Positions 7,819-16,331 of a stretch of 40,323 nt of DNA are shown here, piece by piece. The stretch's first letter is position 1; each line of letters begins with the position of its first letter. The position numbers were made by a program, and so were the translations under genes. Source of the DNA: Dermabacter sp. (lineage in GTDB: Bacteria; Actinomycetota; Actinomycetes; Actinomycetales; Dermabacteraceae); NCBI GenBank assembly GCA_030538475.1, contig JAUNTX010000008.1, forward strand, positions 76,728-117,050, in the 5' to 3' direction. The notes under the pieces were generated by a model. The model searched no databases, was not told where the DNA came from, and was given only the letters and a program-made list of their open reading frames with translations.

Positions 7819-9420
7819 CTACTTGATCCCGCGCATCGCGCGATGAATCGGCTTCGCGACGGCGAGCATGAGCACGCCGATCCCGATCGTGATTGCGCCG
7901 AGGCTGCCGAAGTACACGGTCTCGTTCTCGGCCGAGTAGAAGCCCGCGAGCGTGCCCGAGAGCGCCGTGCCGGTGGCGAGGGCGAGGTTGAACAGGGCCA
8001 TCATGAGCACGGGGTACAGGCGCGGCGCCAGCTTCGTGGCGAGCGACAGGCCGACGGGGGAGAGCATGAGTTCGCCCCACGTGGCCACGAGCATGATGAG
8101 CGCGACCCACAGCACTGGCACCGAGGCCGCGCCCGCCATCGGCAGGAACAGCAGGAAGGCCGAGCCCATGAGGATGATGCCGATGCCGAACTTCACGGGC
8201 GTGTTCGGGGCGCGCGTGCCGATCTTCGTCCACATCCACGCGAACAGCGGCGCGAACAGGATGATGAAGAACGGGTTGAACGACTGCGGCCACGACACGG
8301 GCATCTCCCACGTGGTGAAGCCCAGGTTGACCACGCGGTTGATGCGCGTATCGGAATACACGGCCAGCACGGTGAACTGCTGCTGGAACAGGGCGAAGAA
8401 CGCGGCGGTCCCGATGAACATGGGGATGAAGGCGATCACGCGCGAGTGCTCGTCGGCGCTCAGGCTCTTGGACAGCAGGAGGAACGCGAAGATGACGACC
8501 GCGCTGCTGACGGCGAGGATCGCCACGAACGTGGACACGTTGCCGGGGTTGACGACGCCGGTGCCGATGAGGACCAGCAGGATCGCGAGGGCGACGGCGC
8601 CCGCCCCGAGCCACTTCACGGCCTCTGCGCGCGTCATGGGGTTCGGCACGATGTTGCCGATCATCGGCAGGCGCTTGCGGGTGAGCAGGTACTGGACGAG
8701 CCCGGCGGCCATGCCGATCGCGGCAAGGCCGAAGCCGAAGTGGAAGCCCAGTTCCTTTTGCGCGACGCCGGTGAGCAGCGGGCCCAGCAGGCCGCCGATG
8801 TTGACGCCCATGTAGAAGATGGAGAAGCCGCCGTCGCGCCGCGGATCGTCGCGCGAGTACAGCGTGCCCACGAGGGTGGAGATCGTGGACTTCAAACCGC
8901 CCGAGCCGACGGCCACGAGCAGGAGACCGACGATGAGGCCGGGCACGCCCGGGATCAGGGCCAGGGCGATGTGCCCGAGCATGATGAGCACGCCCGAGTA
9001 GAACACGGTGCGTTCGGCGCCGAGGATCCTGTCGGAGACGATGGCGCCGAAGATGGAGAACACGTAGACCGAGCCGCCGTAGCCGCCCACGATCCCGGTG
9101 GCCACGCGCTCGTCGATGCCGAGGCCACCCTGGGTCATCGAGTAGTACATGTAGATCGCGAGGATGCCCTGCATGCCGTAGAAGCTGAAGCGCTCCCACA
9201 TTTCCACGCCGAACAGGTTCGCGAGCGGGCTCGGGTGGCCGAAGAAACCGGTCTCCTTGGTGGGCCGTCCCAGTGCGTCGGTGGTGCGCAGCTGCTCGTC
9301 GGTGAGGGTCGCGGCGGCCGTGGCCGGCGTCGGGGGCGGGGTGTCGGCGGGGGCCAGCTCGGCCTCTGGGGCGCTCTGGCGGGCGTCGTCCGGGGTGTTG
9401 CGGGGTGTTTGAGGAGTCAC
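7819..9420 (-). CDS. POT/PTR2-family proton-coupled di-/tripeptide transporter
   Basis: A 533-residue membrane protein with a cytoplasmic, Pro/Ala-rich N-terminal tail (about 1-50) and about 14 hydrophobic segments. The PTR2 signature is clear in 'EMWERFSFYGMQGILAIYMY' (about 74-93), containing the ExxERFxYYG proton/peptide site, preceded by 'GFFGHPSPLANLFGV'. 'GGFSIFYMGVNIGGLLGPLL' matches the second family motif. It imports di- and tripeptides with protons across the cytoplasmic membrane, like bacterial DtpA/DtpT. The start is a GTG; an in-frame ATG further in would remove the low-complexity tail, so the exact start is uncertain. The gene diverges from the small GNAT gene. Confidence 0.9.
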   Translation of the reverse strand: MTPQTPRNTPDDARQSAPEAELAPADTPPPTPATAAATLTDEQLRTTDALGRPTKETGFFGHPSPLANLFGVEMWERFSFYGMQGILAIYMYYSMTQGGLGIDERVATGIVGGYGGSVYVFSIFGAIVSDRILGAERTVFYSGVLIMLGHIALALIPGVPGLIVGLLLVAVGSGGLKSTISTLVGTLYSRDDPRRDGGFSIFYMGVNIGGLLGPLLTGVAQKELGFHFGFGLAAIGMAAGLVQYLLTRKRLPMIGNIVPNPMTRAEAVKWLGAGAVALAILLVLIGTGVVNPGNVSTFVAILAVSSAVVIFAFLLLSKSLSADEHSRVIAFIPMFIGTAAFFALFQQQFTVLAVYSDTRINRVVNLGFTTWEMPVSWPQSFNPFFIILFAPLFAWMWTKIGTRAPNTPVKFGIGIILMGSAFLLFLPMAGAASVPVLWVALIMLVATWGELMLSPVGLSLATKLAPRLYPVLMMALFNLALATGTALSGTLAGFYSAENETVYFGSLGAITIGIGVLMLAVAKPIHRAMRGIK

Positions 9421-9640
9421 AAGGCCCTAGTTAACGCCCGTGGACGCGTGGGGAACAAGGGCGCTGGTCCCACCCGTACCCCGAGTGTGACCTGTCAGTC
9501 ACTGCGCGCCTAGCCCGTCGGGCCTTCGTTCCCCGCTGCGCGGTGGGTGCTTTGCTACCCGCGCTCGCGCACGGCACCGGCCGCGTGCCCGGGGGTGGTC
9601 CCCCCTGGCTTTTGCCAGTGACACGTGGTTCGGTAGAGGT

Positions 9641-9922
9641 ATGGCTACCGTGATGCACGTTTCAGACAAGAACCGCTTCATCGCCGAAGAGGGCGGGCAC
9701 GAAGCAGGCTTCCTCGAGTACACGCGGGAGGCCGACGGCGGCGTGCTCGTGGCCACGCACGTGGTGACCGACGAACAGTTCCGCGGGCGCGGGATCGCCG
9801 GCGAGGTGACCGCCGCCCTGTTCGAGCACGCCCGCCGGACCGGCGTGAAGGTGCGCCCGGTGTGCCCGTACGTCGTGGCGTGGGTGGAGAACCACCCCGA
9901 GGTGGAGGAACTGCTCGCCTGA
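9641..9922 (+). CDS. Small GNAT-family N-acetyltransferase-like protein (COG2388 / YjdJ type)
   Basis: A 93-residue minimal GNAT domain. 'VVTDEQFRGRGIAGEVTAAL' contains the acetyl-CoA pyrophosphate loop (RGRGIAGE), and the closing 'VRPVCPYVVAWVENHPE' is typical of the short YjdJ/COG2388 group (human GNATD1-like). Members are about 90-100 residues, so this is full length. The substrate is not established for the family. ATG 9641 has only a weak purine stretch (TAGAGG) immediately before it. The preceding 210 bp, between this gene and the divergent peptide transporter gene, show no clear promoter. Confidence 0.82.
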   Translation: MATVMHVSDKNRFIAEEGGHEAGFLEYTREADGGVLVATHVVTDEQFRGRGIAGEVTAALFEHARRTGVKVRPVCPYVVAWVENHPEVEELLA

Positions 9923-9965
9923 GCGCAACCCGCCTCGGGCGGTGGAGGCCCCGATGTCCCCCACG

Positions 9966-9971
9966 TAAGAT
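9966..9971 (+). promoter_or_regulatory. Possible -10 box for dnaB
   Basis: TAAGAT lies 57 nt upstream of the dnaB start in the 106-bp gap after the GNAT gene. The -35 region is poor. Confidence 0.3.
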
Positions 9972-10028
9972 CGTCTCCGGTAGCGCGCCCGCGCGCCCCG
10001 GTGCGGTACCGCTTTCTTGGAGGACGAC

Positions 10029-11384
10029 ATGACCAGCCACGCGCTCGAACCCGGCCCCGATCCGGGGATGGATCGCCTGCCCCCGCAGGATCTGGGGGCG
10101 GAACAGGGCGTGCTCGGCGGCATGATGCTGTCCAAGGACGCCATCGCGGACGTCGTGGAGAGGCTGCGCTCCGAGGACTTCTACCGGCCCGCGCACGAGA
10201 TGATCTTCGATGCGATCACGGACCTGTACGGTCGCGGCGAGCCCGCCGATCTCGTGACGGTGTCCGACGCGCTGCGCACGAAGGGTGAACTCGAGCGGGT
10301 GGGTGGCGCCACGTATCTGGCGGACCTGATCGACGCTGTGCCGACCGCCGCGAACGCCGGATTTTACGCCGAGATCGTGGCCGAACGCGCCACGCTGCGC
10401 CGCCTCGTGGAGGCCGGGACCCGCATTGTGCAGCTCGGTTTCGCGGCCGACGGCGGCGAGGTGGACGCCGTGGTCAACGAGGCGCAGGCCCAGGTGTATG
10501 CCGTCACGGATCGCACCAAGACCGAAGACTACGTGCGGATCAACGAGGTCATCGATCCCACGATGGAGTTCATCGAGATGCTCCAGTCCCGCGGCGGGCA
10601 GGTCAATGGCGTGCCGACGGGCTTCACGGAGTTCGACGAGCTCACCCAGGGCCTGCACCCGGGCCAGATGATCATCTTCGCGGGCCGCCCCGCGATGGGT
10701 AAGACCACGCTCGGCATGGACGTGATTCGCAGCGCCTCGATCCACAACGGGATGGCGTCGGCGATCTTCTCCCTCGAGATGGACCGCCAGGAAATCATGA
10801 TGCGCGTCATGAGCGCGGAGGCGCAGGTGCCGATGAGTCGCATGCGCGACGGCACCGTGGACGACCGCGACTGGACCGCGCTCGCGCGCGCCTCCTCCCG
10901 GTTCCACGACGCCCCGATGTATATCGACGATTCGGCGAACATGACGCTCATGGAGATCCGCGCGAAGTGCCGCCGCCTCAAGCAGAAGGCCGATCTGCAA
11001 CTGGTGGTCATCGACTACCTCCAGCTCATGAGCTCCGGCAAGCGCGTGGAGTCCCGCCAGCAGGAAGTGTCGGAGTTTTCGCGCGCGCTCAAGCTGCTCG
11101 CGAAGGAGATCGAGGTCCCGGTGATCGCGATTTCGCAGCTCAACCGCGGCAACGAACAGCGCACCGACAAGCGGCCCATGATGAGCGACCTGCGCGAATC
11201 AGGGTCCATCGAGCAGGATGCCGACCTCATCGTGCTCATCCACCGCGAGGACTACTACGAGAAGGAATCGCCCCGCGCGGGCGAAGCCGATCTGATCGTG
11301 GCCAAGCACCGTAACGGCGCCACCAAGACCATTCCGGTGGCGTTCGAGGGGCACTACTCGCGATTCAAGGACATGGCGCAGTAG
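10029..11384 (+). CDS. dnaB: Replicative DNA helicase DnaB
   Basis: A 451-residue hexameric 5'-3' helicase of the replication fork. The N-terminal domain (about 15-120, '[20 protein letters not shown]') binds primase. The RecA-like C-terminal domain has Walker A 'GRPAMGKTT' (about 219-227), motif H2 '[11 protein letters not shown]', '[20 protein letters not shown]' and the '[15 protein letters not shown]' motif with the arginine finger region. The length shows that no intein is inserted, unlike several actinobacterial dnaB genes. The start at 10029 follows TTGGAGGA, a strong Shine-Dalgarno sequence, and so is preferred over the in-frame TTG at 10017. The usual rpsF-ssb-rpsR-rplI neighbours are not directly upstream here. 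Confidence 0.97.
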   Translation: MTSHALEPGPDPGMDRLPPQDLGAEQGVLGGMMLSKDAIADVVERLRSEDFYRPAHEMIFDAITDLYGRGEPADLVTVSDALRTKGELERVGGATYLADLIDAVPTAANAGFYAEIVAERATLRRLVEAGTRIVQLGFAADGGEVDAVVNEAQAQVYAVTDRTKTEDYVRINEVIDPTMEFIEMLQSRGGQVNGVPTGFTEFDELTQGLHPGQMIIFAGRPAMGKTTLGMDVIRSASIHNGMASAIFSLEMDRQEIMMRVMSAEAQVPMSRMRDGTVDDRDWTALARASSRFHDAPMYIDDSANMTLMEIRAKCRRLKQKADLQLVVIDYLQLMSSGKRVESRQQEVSEFSRALKLLAKEIEVPVIAISQLNRGNEQRTDKRPMMSDLRESGSIEQDADLIVLIHREDYYEKESPRAGEADLIVAKHRNGATKTIPVAFEGHYSRFKDMAQ

Positions 11385-11391
11385 CAGCGGC

Positions 11392-11397
11392 GATACT
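11392..11397 (+). promoter_or_regulatory. -10 box for the DUF2200 gene
   Basis: GATACT sits in the 19-bp gap after dnaB and ends 6 nt before the ATG at 11404, consistent with a leaderless transcript internal to the cluster. Confidence 0.45.
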
Positions 11398-11403
11398 GGT
11401 GGC

Positions 11404-11748
11404 ATGAGCCACCGCATTTTCACCACGTCCGTCGCCTCCGTCTATCCGCACTACGTCACGAAGGCCGAACGCAAGGGCCGCAGCGCCGCCGAGGTCGATG
11501 AGATCATCCGCTGGCTCACGGGCTTCAGCGACGCCGAGCTGGCCGCCCACCTCGCGAATGAGACCACGTTCGAGGACTTCTTTGCGGCCGCCACCGTGCA
11601 CCCGAACGCCGCGCTCATCACGGGCAGCGTGTGCGGGGTGAAGGTGCAGGAGGTCGAGGACCCGCTCATGCGGCAGATCCGCTATCTGGACAAGCTCGTG
11701 GACGAGCTCGCGCGCGGCAAAGCGATGGAGAAGATTCTGAGGGCGTAG
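11404..11748 (+). CDS. DUF2200-family protein
   Basis: A 114-residue cytoplasmic protein that matches the DUF2200 (COG4898) family over its whole length, including the characteristic '[20 protein letters not shown]' opening and '[12 protein letters not shown]'. The later '[20 protein letters not shown]' is also a family hallmark. The function of this family is not established; members are widespread, small and usually stand-alone. Charged helices dominate and there are no obvious catalytic residues. It lies 19 nt after dnaB but probably has its own promoter. Confidence 0.88.
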   Translation: MSHRIFTTSVASVYPHYVTKAERKGRSAAEVDEIIRWLTGFSDAELAAHLANETTFEDFFAAATVHPNAALITGSVCGVKVQEVEDPLMRQIRYLDKLVDELARGKAMEKILRA

Positions 11749-11808
11749 CCACCGCGGGGGACTTAACGCGGCGGTGGTAACGTGACCTCGCGGTTGGCAG
11801 ATGGTGAG

Positions 11809-11827
11809 GCGCGGGAGGCTCCCGCGC
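11809..11827. terminator. GC-rich stem-loop between the DUF2200 gene and the next gene
   Basis: GCGCGGGA-GGC-TCCCGCGC is a perfect 8-bp stem with a 3-nt loop, 61 nt after the DUF2200 stop codon and 37 nt before the next start. No T-run follows. It may end the upstream transcript or fold in the leader of the next gene. Confidence 0.35.
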
Positions 11828-11863
11828 GCGGGGTGTGAGCCCCGACGAGTCACGGAGGGTGCG

Positions 11864-12499
11864 GTGCATAGGCAGCGGGATGAGGACGCGGAGTATGTGA
11901 GCCTCGTGCATCCCGTGAGCGCCCGCCACGCTCGCGAGCTCGCGCGCGTGATTGACCCTTTGACCGCCGACACCTCCCTGCGCGACCTCCTCTACATCAC
12001 CGTGAGCGAGGGCGACGCCGAGCGCCTGTGTCGCTTGAGCGCGGTGCTCGACGTGGGCGGCAACCTCGTGGCCCACACCTTCACGCGCGCGACCGACGAC
12101 GGACCGGTCCTGAGCGACACCGAGGGCCTCCCCTCCGAGCGCGAGGCGGGGCCCGGCTCCCTCGTGCCGATGAGCACCATTCCCGGCCTCACCGCCGTTC
12201 TCCGCCTCCTCGAACCCGCGATCATGAGCGAAGCGGCCCCGGCCCTCGCCGCCGAGGCCGGCATCCTTCCCGCGGAGGTGACGGGCCTTGAGTTCCACCT
12301 GGATCGGGGCGGTGCGGCCGCCCTCACGCTCTTCACCGACCCCCACCACCCGCCGCTCGAATCGGGGGCCGCGCACCACCTGTGGCACGCCGCTCCCGAC
12401 CTGGACGACCTCAAGGAAGCGCTGACCCCGACCCCGTGGCCCCGGCGCGTGGTCGAGACCGTGCGGACATGGGTGGGGCGGGCGCTCGCGGGCAGGTGA
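11864..12499 (+). CDS. Hypothetical protein
   Basis: A 211-residue soluble protein I do not recognise. It has no signal peptide or membrane segment. It is acidic in its first two thirds, with alternating hydrophobic strands ('RLSAVLDVGGNLVAHTFTRA', 'EVTGLEFHLDRGGAAALTLF'), and ends in a basic helix ('PWPRRVVETVRTWVGRALAG'). The GTG at 11864 is chosen because GGAGGG ends 5 nt upstream; longer in-frame versions begin inside a GC-rich hairpin. Its 3' end is 37 nt before the kinase gene, so the two may be co-transcribed and it could be a kinase-associated protein, but nothing in the sequence proves it. Confidence 0.65.
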   Translation: MHRQRDEDAEYVSLVHPVSARHARELARVIDPLTADTSLRDLLYITVSEGDAERLCRLSAVLDVGGNLVAHTFTRATDDGPVLSDTEGLPSEREAGPGSLVPMSTIPGLTAVLRLLEPAIMSEAAPALAAEAGILPAEVTGLEFHLDRGGAAALTLFTDPHHPPLESGAAHHLWHAAPDLDDLKEALTPTPWPRRVVETVRTWVGRALAGR

Positions 12500-12536
12500 T
12501 CCTGGCCGCTCTCCTTCGCGTACGATGGTGAGCGCT

Positions 12537-13835
12537 ATGGCTGACGTGATCGTGGGGCGCTTCGCGCTGATCGACCTTATTGCGCGAGGTGGATCCGGCG
12601 CCGTGTGGCGTGCCTGGGATGCGAAGCACGAACGGTTGTGCGCCGCGAAGGTGCTGCTGCAGCGCGATTCCGCGGATCTGATGCGGTTCGTGCGGGAGAA
12701 GGGCGTCACGTTCGATCATCCGAACCTGCTGACCCCGTACGGGTGGGGCGCCGAAGACGCCCACGTGGTCATCGCGATGCCGCTCGCCACGGGCGGCACC
12801 CTCGATTCGTTGCTGCGCAAGCAGGGGCCGCTCGGGGAGGCGGCGGTCGTCGTGATCCTGCAGCAGATGCTCCGCGGCCTCGCCCACATTCACGCCGAGG
12901 GCTGGATCCACCGTGACGTGAAGCCCGCGAACATCATGTTCCGCTCCGAAGGCTTCGGCATCGTGCACTCGGTCCTGTCCGATTTCGGCATCGCGGTGCA
13001 CCGCGACGATGTGCGCTTCACCGGCTACGGATTCGTCAACGGCACCCCCGGCTACATGGCGCCCGAACTGTTCTCGCTCGTGGAGCCCGCTCCGACCGCC
13101 GATCTGTATGCCCTCGGGGTCGTGGCGATGGTGGCGCTCAACGGCAAGATCACCCTCCACGACGGCGCCTACAGGGCCGACGAGCTCGACTCCTACCTCC
13201 GGGGCATCTCCCCGCAGCTCGCGCACGTGATCCGCCGCCTCGTGGAGCCCGACGTGAACCGGCGTTACGCGAGCGCCGACGACGCCCTCGCGGATATGCC
13301 GTACGTCGCGCCGAGCACGCGGCTGACCCTGCGCAGCGGGAAGCCGCTGCACATCGGTGACCTCATGCCGCCGCTGCCGCCGGACGCCCCGGGCCAGTCG
13401 GATCCGAAACCGCCGAAGAGCGTGCAGGACCTCAGCATGGAGCAGATTCGCTCGGGGCGCGGCGTCCCGAGCGCGCCGAGTGCGGGCACGCCCTCGACCC
13501 CGGCCGCGTGGGCACCTCCCGCCCCGGTTGGGCAACCCGACGATGCGCGTACGGCAGATCGCGGACGCCACGCCTCGACCTCTCCCGGCCCTCAGTCCCC
13601 GGCCTCGTTCTCCCCTCCCGCCACGGTCGCGGGGGCCGGAGTTGACCAGGGGTCGATGTCCGCTCCTGCCGTCCCGAGCGCTCCCTACGCCTCGCCGCCC
13701 GCCCGCCACACCCCGGTCCCGGAGCCGCGCGGCTCGCGGCTGGGCCGCGCGGGGTGGGGAGCGATTGCCCTAGGAACCACCCTCGCCATCGTGCTCGGCG
13801 GCGGGGTTTCCGCCCTCCTTCTCACCCTGCTGTAG
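12537..13835 (+). CDS. Hanks-type serine/threonine protein kinase, single C-terminal membrane anchor
   Basis: A 432-residue membrane-anchored kinase. The Gly-rich loop is 'LIARGGSGAVWRA' (about 11-23). The ATP-binding Lys is in 'LCAAKVLL' (about 36), the catalytic loop is 'HRDVKPANIM' (about 125-134), the DFG motif is at about 149, and 'GTPGYMAPE' closes the activation segment. The catalytic set is complete. The kinase domain ends near residue 265. A long Pro/Ser/Ala-rich linker follows, then one hydrophobic helix (about 408-432) at the very end, with no PASTA or other extracellular sensor. The ATG at 12537 starts directly at the kinase fold; the in-frame ATG at 12525 adds only MVSA and overlaps a TACGAT -10-like box. 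Confidence 0.9.
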   Translation: MADVIVGRFALIDLIARGGSGAVWRAWDAKHERLCAAKVLLQRDSADLMRFVREKGVTFDHPNLLTPYGWGAEDAHVVIAMPLATGGTLDSLLRKQGPLGEAAVVVILQQMLRGLAHIHAEGWIHRDVKPANIMFRSEGFGIVHSVLSDFGIAVHRDDVRFTGYGFVNGTPGYMAPELFSLVEPAPTADLYALGVVAMVALNGKITLHDGAYRADELDSYLRGISPQLAHVIRRLVEPDVNRRYASADDALADMPYVAPSTRLTLRSGKPLHIGDLMPPLPPDAPGQSDPKPPKSVQDLSMEQIRSGRGVPSAPSAGTPSTPAAWAPPAPVGQPDDARTADRGRHASTSPGPQSPASFSPPATVAGAGVDQGSMSAPAVPSAPYASPPARHTPVPEPRGSRLGRAGWGAIALGTTLAIVLGGGVSALLLTLL

Positions 13836-13857
13836 GGGCGCGCCTCCCTCGCGAGGG

Positions 13858-13897
13858 GTCAGCCTCGCCCAGCGAGGACGGCCGACGCGAGGCTGAC
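13858..13897. terminator. Inverted repeat at the convergent kinase / methyltransferase junction
   Basis: GTCAGCCTCG (13858-13867) and CGAGGCTGAC (13888-13897) are perfect 10-bp arms with a 20-nt loop. The element overlaps the last codons of the minus-strand gene and lies 22 nt after the kinase stop codon. It could end kinase transcription, though no T-run follows. Confidence 0.35.
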
Positions 13898-14737
13898 ATG
13901 CGCGGGGTGCGGGCCCGCCCGCCGCCACGACTCCATGAGCGCCTCGGGCTCGTTTCTTAGCCGCGGCCCCGCCACGAGCACCGCGTTACCCGCGCGCCGT
14001 AGCGAGAGCCCGTGTGCGTCGCCGAGCACGACCGGGCTGGATCCCGGCACCGTCTGCGCGGCGACGAGGAACTCCCGCACCTGGGCGTCCAGGAACGCGA
14101 GGCCGTCGTCATCGCCCACGTTCACGAGCAGAAGGCCGTCGGGCGTGAGGGTGCCGAGCGCGTCCGCGTAGAACTCGGCGCACGCCACGTGTGCGGGGGC
14201 TTCGGGGCCCGTGAAGATGTCCACCACGATGGCCTGGAATCGCCGCCCCGCTTCGGCGAGGGCCCGCAGCTCGGCGGCCGCGTCCCCGGTGCGCAGGGCG
14301 AGGGCGGTGCCGGGCGGCAGCGGCAGCCGGGCGATGACCGCCTCCATGAGGCCGGGGGCGTGATCCACCGCCACCTGCGCCGATCCCGGCCGGGTGGCGT
14401 GCAGGTACCGCGGCAGGGTCAGGGCGCCCGCTCCGAGGTGCAGGGCGCTGATCGGTGCGAGGACGGGCCACGCCGAATCGAGCACCGCGGCGATCCGCCG
14501 CAGGTACTCGTGCCGGACCTCCCACGGCTCATCGAGGTCCACATGGGACTGCTCGAGTCCATGCAGGCTCATCACCCACCCCACCCCGAGAGGGTCCGGC
14601 TCGATCCGCAGACCGGGCACGCGCTGATCCTCGTGCACGCTCAATCCCTCGGGCACGCGCTGATCCTCGGGCACGCTCTGTGCTTCGGGCGAGGGTGCGG
14701 GCTCAGATGCCGATGGGGGCGGTGCCACTGGCCTCAC
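13859..14737 (-). CDS. Spermidine-synthase-like SAM-dependent methyltransferase-fold protein
   Basis: A 292-residue protein whose core (about 60-280) has the Rossmann fold of spermidine synthases. 'ALHLGAGALTLPRYLHATRP' is the nucleotide-binding motif I. An acidic strand-end follows in 'AQVAVDHAPGLME', and 'FQAIVVDIFTGPEAPAHV' carries the Asp typical of polyamine synthases. Related actinobacterial proteins are annotated as fused-MFS/spermidine-synthase type; here there is no membrane half. Whether it makes a polyamine is not known. The first 50 residues are a Pro/Glu-rich tail with a 12-residue tandem repeat. The GTG at 14737 lies inside the 3' end of the upstream hydrolase gene, so translational coupling is likely, but a start further downstream is possible. 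Confidence 0.72.
   Translation of the reverse strand: MRPVAPPPSASEPAPSPEAQSVPEDQRVPEGLSVHEDQRVPGLRIEPDPLGVGWVMSLHGLEQSHVDLDEPWEVRHEYLRRIAAVLDSAWPVLAPISALHLGAGALTLPRYLHATRPGSAQVAVDHAPGLMEAVIARLPLPPGTALALRTGDAAAELRALAEAGRRFQAIVVDIFTGPEAPAHVACAEFYADALGTLTPDGLLLVNVGDDDGLAFLDAQVREFLVAAQTVPGSSPVVLGDAHGLSLRRAGNAVLVAGPRLRNEPEALMESWRRAGPHPAHVSLASAVLAGRG
14614..14678 (-). repeat. 36-bp tandem repeat, two copies, in the 5' end of the methyltransferase gene
   Basis: Two 29-bp blocks starting at 14614 and 14650 differ at one base (cgggcacgcgctgatcctcg followed by t or g, then gcacgctc). They encode the 12-residue repeat SVPEDQRVPEGL / SVHEDQRVPGL. The period keeps the reading frame. Confidence 0.8.
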
Positions 14738-16331
14738 CGGCCTCCCGGGCCGTGCCCTTGACGTTGAGCGCCTGGATGAGGCCCGACGCCCGCGGCTCCA
14801 TGAGCAGGTCGAGCTGGAGCGTGCCGGAGGGGCCCTCGATGATCATGCGGGCCTGGGCCGCGCTGAGCGGGAGGAGTCGGGTCGCCTTCTCAGACCGGAG
14901 AGCATCGAGCGTGAGCCCCGCGAGGCGCAGGGCCGCATCGCGCAAGCGAAGCCGCTCCGCGCGGGACACGTCCTGGTCCATGTTCGAGGCAAACCACCGG
15001 TCCGCGAGGGCCGCCGCCTCGGCGCTGCTGTCGGCGTCGTCGCTTGCGCCCGGCGCCTCCCGCAGCCAGTTCAGTGCCGCGTCCAGTGCCTCGAGGGTCC
15101 GCGGATCGAGCGTCGGCGTGCGCGCGGCCAGGAGTTCGGGCTGCGCCTCCCGCACCGCCTCGAGTGCCCGCATCGCGCACGCGGTCGCGGGCGCGTACTT
15201 CGAGTTGCCGAGGGCGATGACGCCGAGGCCGGAGTGGCGGTGCCACACCATGTACGAACCGAAACCGGGATAGCCCCCCGAATGGCCCACGGTCTCCCCG
15301 AGCAGCGGGAACTTCTCGATCACGAGGCCCATGCCGTAGCCGCGCACGCGCGCGAACCCGGTGCCGTCCGACAGCGCGGGCACGTCCTGCACGCGGTGAA
15401 TCTCCTGCATCTCGCGCCGCGAGGCCACCGAGAGCAGGGCCCGGTGCGCATCCGCCCGCTCACCCGTGAGCGCGGAGCCGTCGCCCACCTCGGCAAGGAA
15501 CGCGACCCAGCGGCCCACGTCCTGCACGGTGGAAAACAGCCCCGCCATCGCCCCGAACACCCCGGGCGCATCGAACGGCTCGCGCTCGAACTTGGCAAGG
15601 CCGGTCGCATCGGAGACCCGGTGGCCCTCGAGCACGCGGACGCGCTGCTCGTCGGTGGCCTCGTCGAGCCCGAAGAACGTGTCGTGCATGCCGAGCGGAA
15701 TGAGGAAGCGCTCGCGGATCTGGTCGCGGTAGTCGCTGCCCGTCACCTCGTCGATCACGCGGCCCAGCAGGGCATACCCCGTGTTCGAGTACTCGAAGCC
15801 CGTGCCCGGCTCCGCGACGAACGCGAGGCCACCCTCCAAAAAGCGCGCGAAGTCCTTCCGCGTCATCGCCTCCTGGCGGTCCCCCCACGGGTTGTCGGTC
15901 ACGAACCCGGCGCTCATGGTGAGGGCGTGGCGCAGCGTCAGGGCGGGGGAGTCGGCGCTCGGGCGGCCGATGCTCCGGGCTTCGGGCAGGTAGTCGGCGA
16001 GGGGATCGTCCAGGCGCAGTGCGCCCTCATCGCGCAGGGCCAGCACCGTGGCCGCGGTGAACGATTTGGTCATCGAGGCGATGCGGGAGATCGAGGCGGG
16101 GGTGGGCGTCACGCTCGTGGGTGCGGGGGCGCCGCCGACGAGGTGCGAGGCGCCCGCCCCGCCCGAGGCGAGGATCGCGCCGCCGCGCACGACGCCCCAG
16201 GCCATGCCCGAGGTCTTCTGTTCGGCCACGGCATCCTCGAAGATGCGGCCGATGGCCTCGATCACCTCGGGCTGCAGGGGCGCGGATGCAGGCGCGGCGG
16301 GGGAGTTGTGGGGAAGGGGTGACGGCGTCAT
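14703..16331 (-). CDS. Beta-lactamase-family (class C fold) serine hydrolase
   Basis: A 542-residue serine hydrolase of the beta-lactamase / D-alanyl-D-alanine carboxypeptidase clan. Catalytic motifs are S86-M-T-K89 (SxxK; nucleophile Ser and general-base Lys), Y181-S-N183 (YxN), and H350-S-G352 in 'GHSGGYPGFGSYMVW' (the KTG-equivalent HxG). The catalytic domain spans about 22-390. The remaining 150 residues form a C-terminal extension seen in some esterase-like members. No signal peptide is evident, so it may be a cytoplasmic esterase or peptidase and not a cell-wall enzyme or a resistance determinant. Its ATG overlaps the stop codon of the SWIM gene by 4 bp (ATGA), and its own stop lies inside the next gene. 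Confidence 0.87.
   Translation of the reverse strand: MTPSPLPHNSPAAPASAPLQPEVIEAIGRIFEDAVAEQKTSGMAWGVVRGGAILASGGAGASHLVGGAPAPTSVTPTPASISRIASMTKSFTAATVLALRDEGALRLDDPLADYLPEARSIGRPSADSPALTLRHALTMSAGFVTDNPWGDRQEAMTRKDFARFLEGGLAFVAEPGTGFEYSNTGYALLGRVIDEVTGSDYRDQIRERFLIPLGMHDTFFGLDEATDEQRVRVLEGHRVSDATGLAKFEREPFDAPGVFGAMAGLFSTVQDVGRWVAFLAEVGDGSALTGERADAHRALLSVASRREMQEIHRVQDVPALSDGTGFARVRGYGMGLVIEKFPLLGETVGHSGGYPGFGSYMVWHRHSGLGVIALGNSKYAPATACAMRALEAVREAQPELLAARTPTLDPRTLEALDAALNWLREAPGASDDADSSAEAAALADRWFASNMDQDVSRAERLRLRDAALRLAGLTLDALRSEKATRLLPLSAAQARMIIEGPSGTLQLDLLMEPRASGLIQALNVKGTAREAGEASGTAPIGI

Noticed and set aside
14703-16331. Antibiotic-resistance beta-lactamase
   Set aside because: It has the SxxK/YxN/HxG motifs but no signal peptide, a long C-terminal extension and HxG in place of KTG, fitting esterase-like family members.
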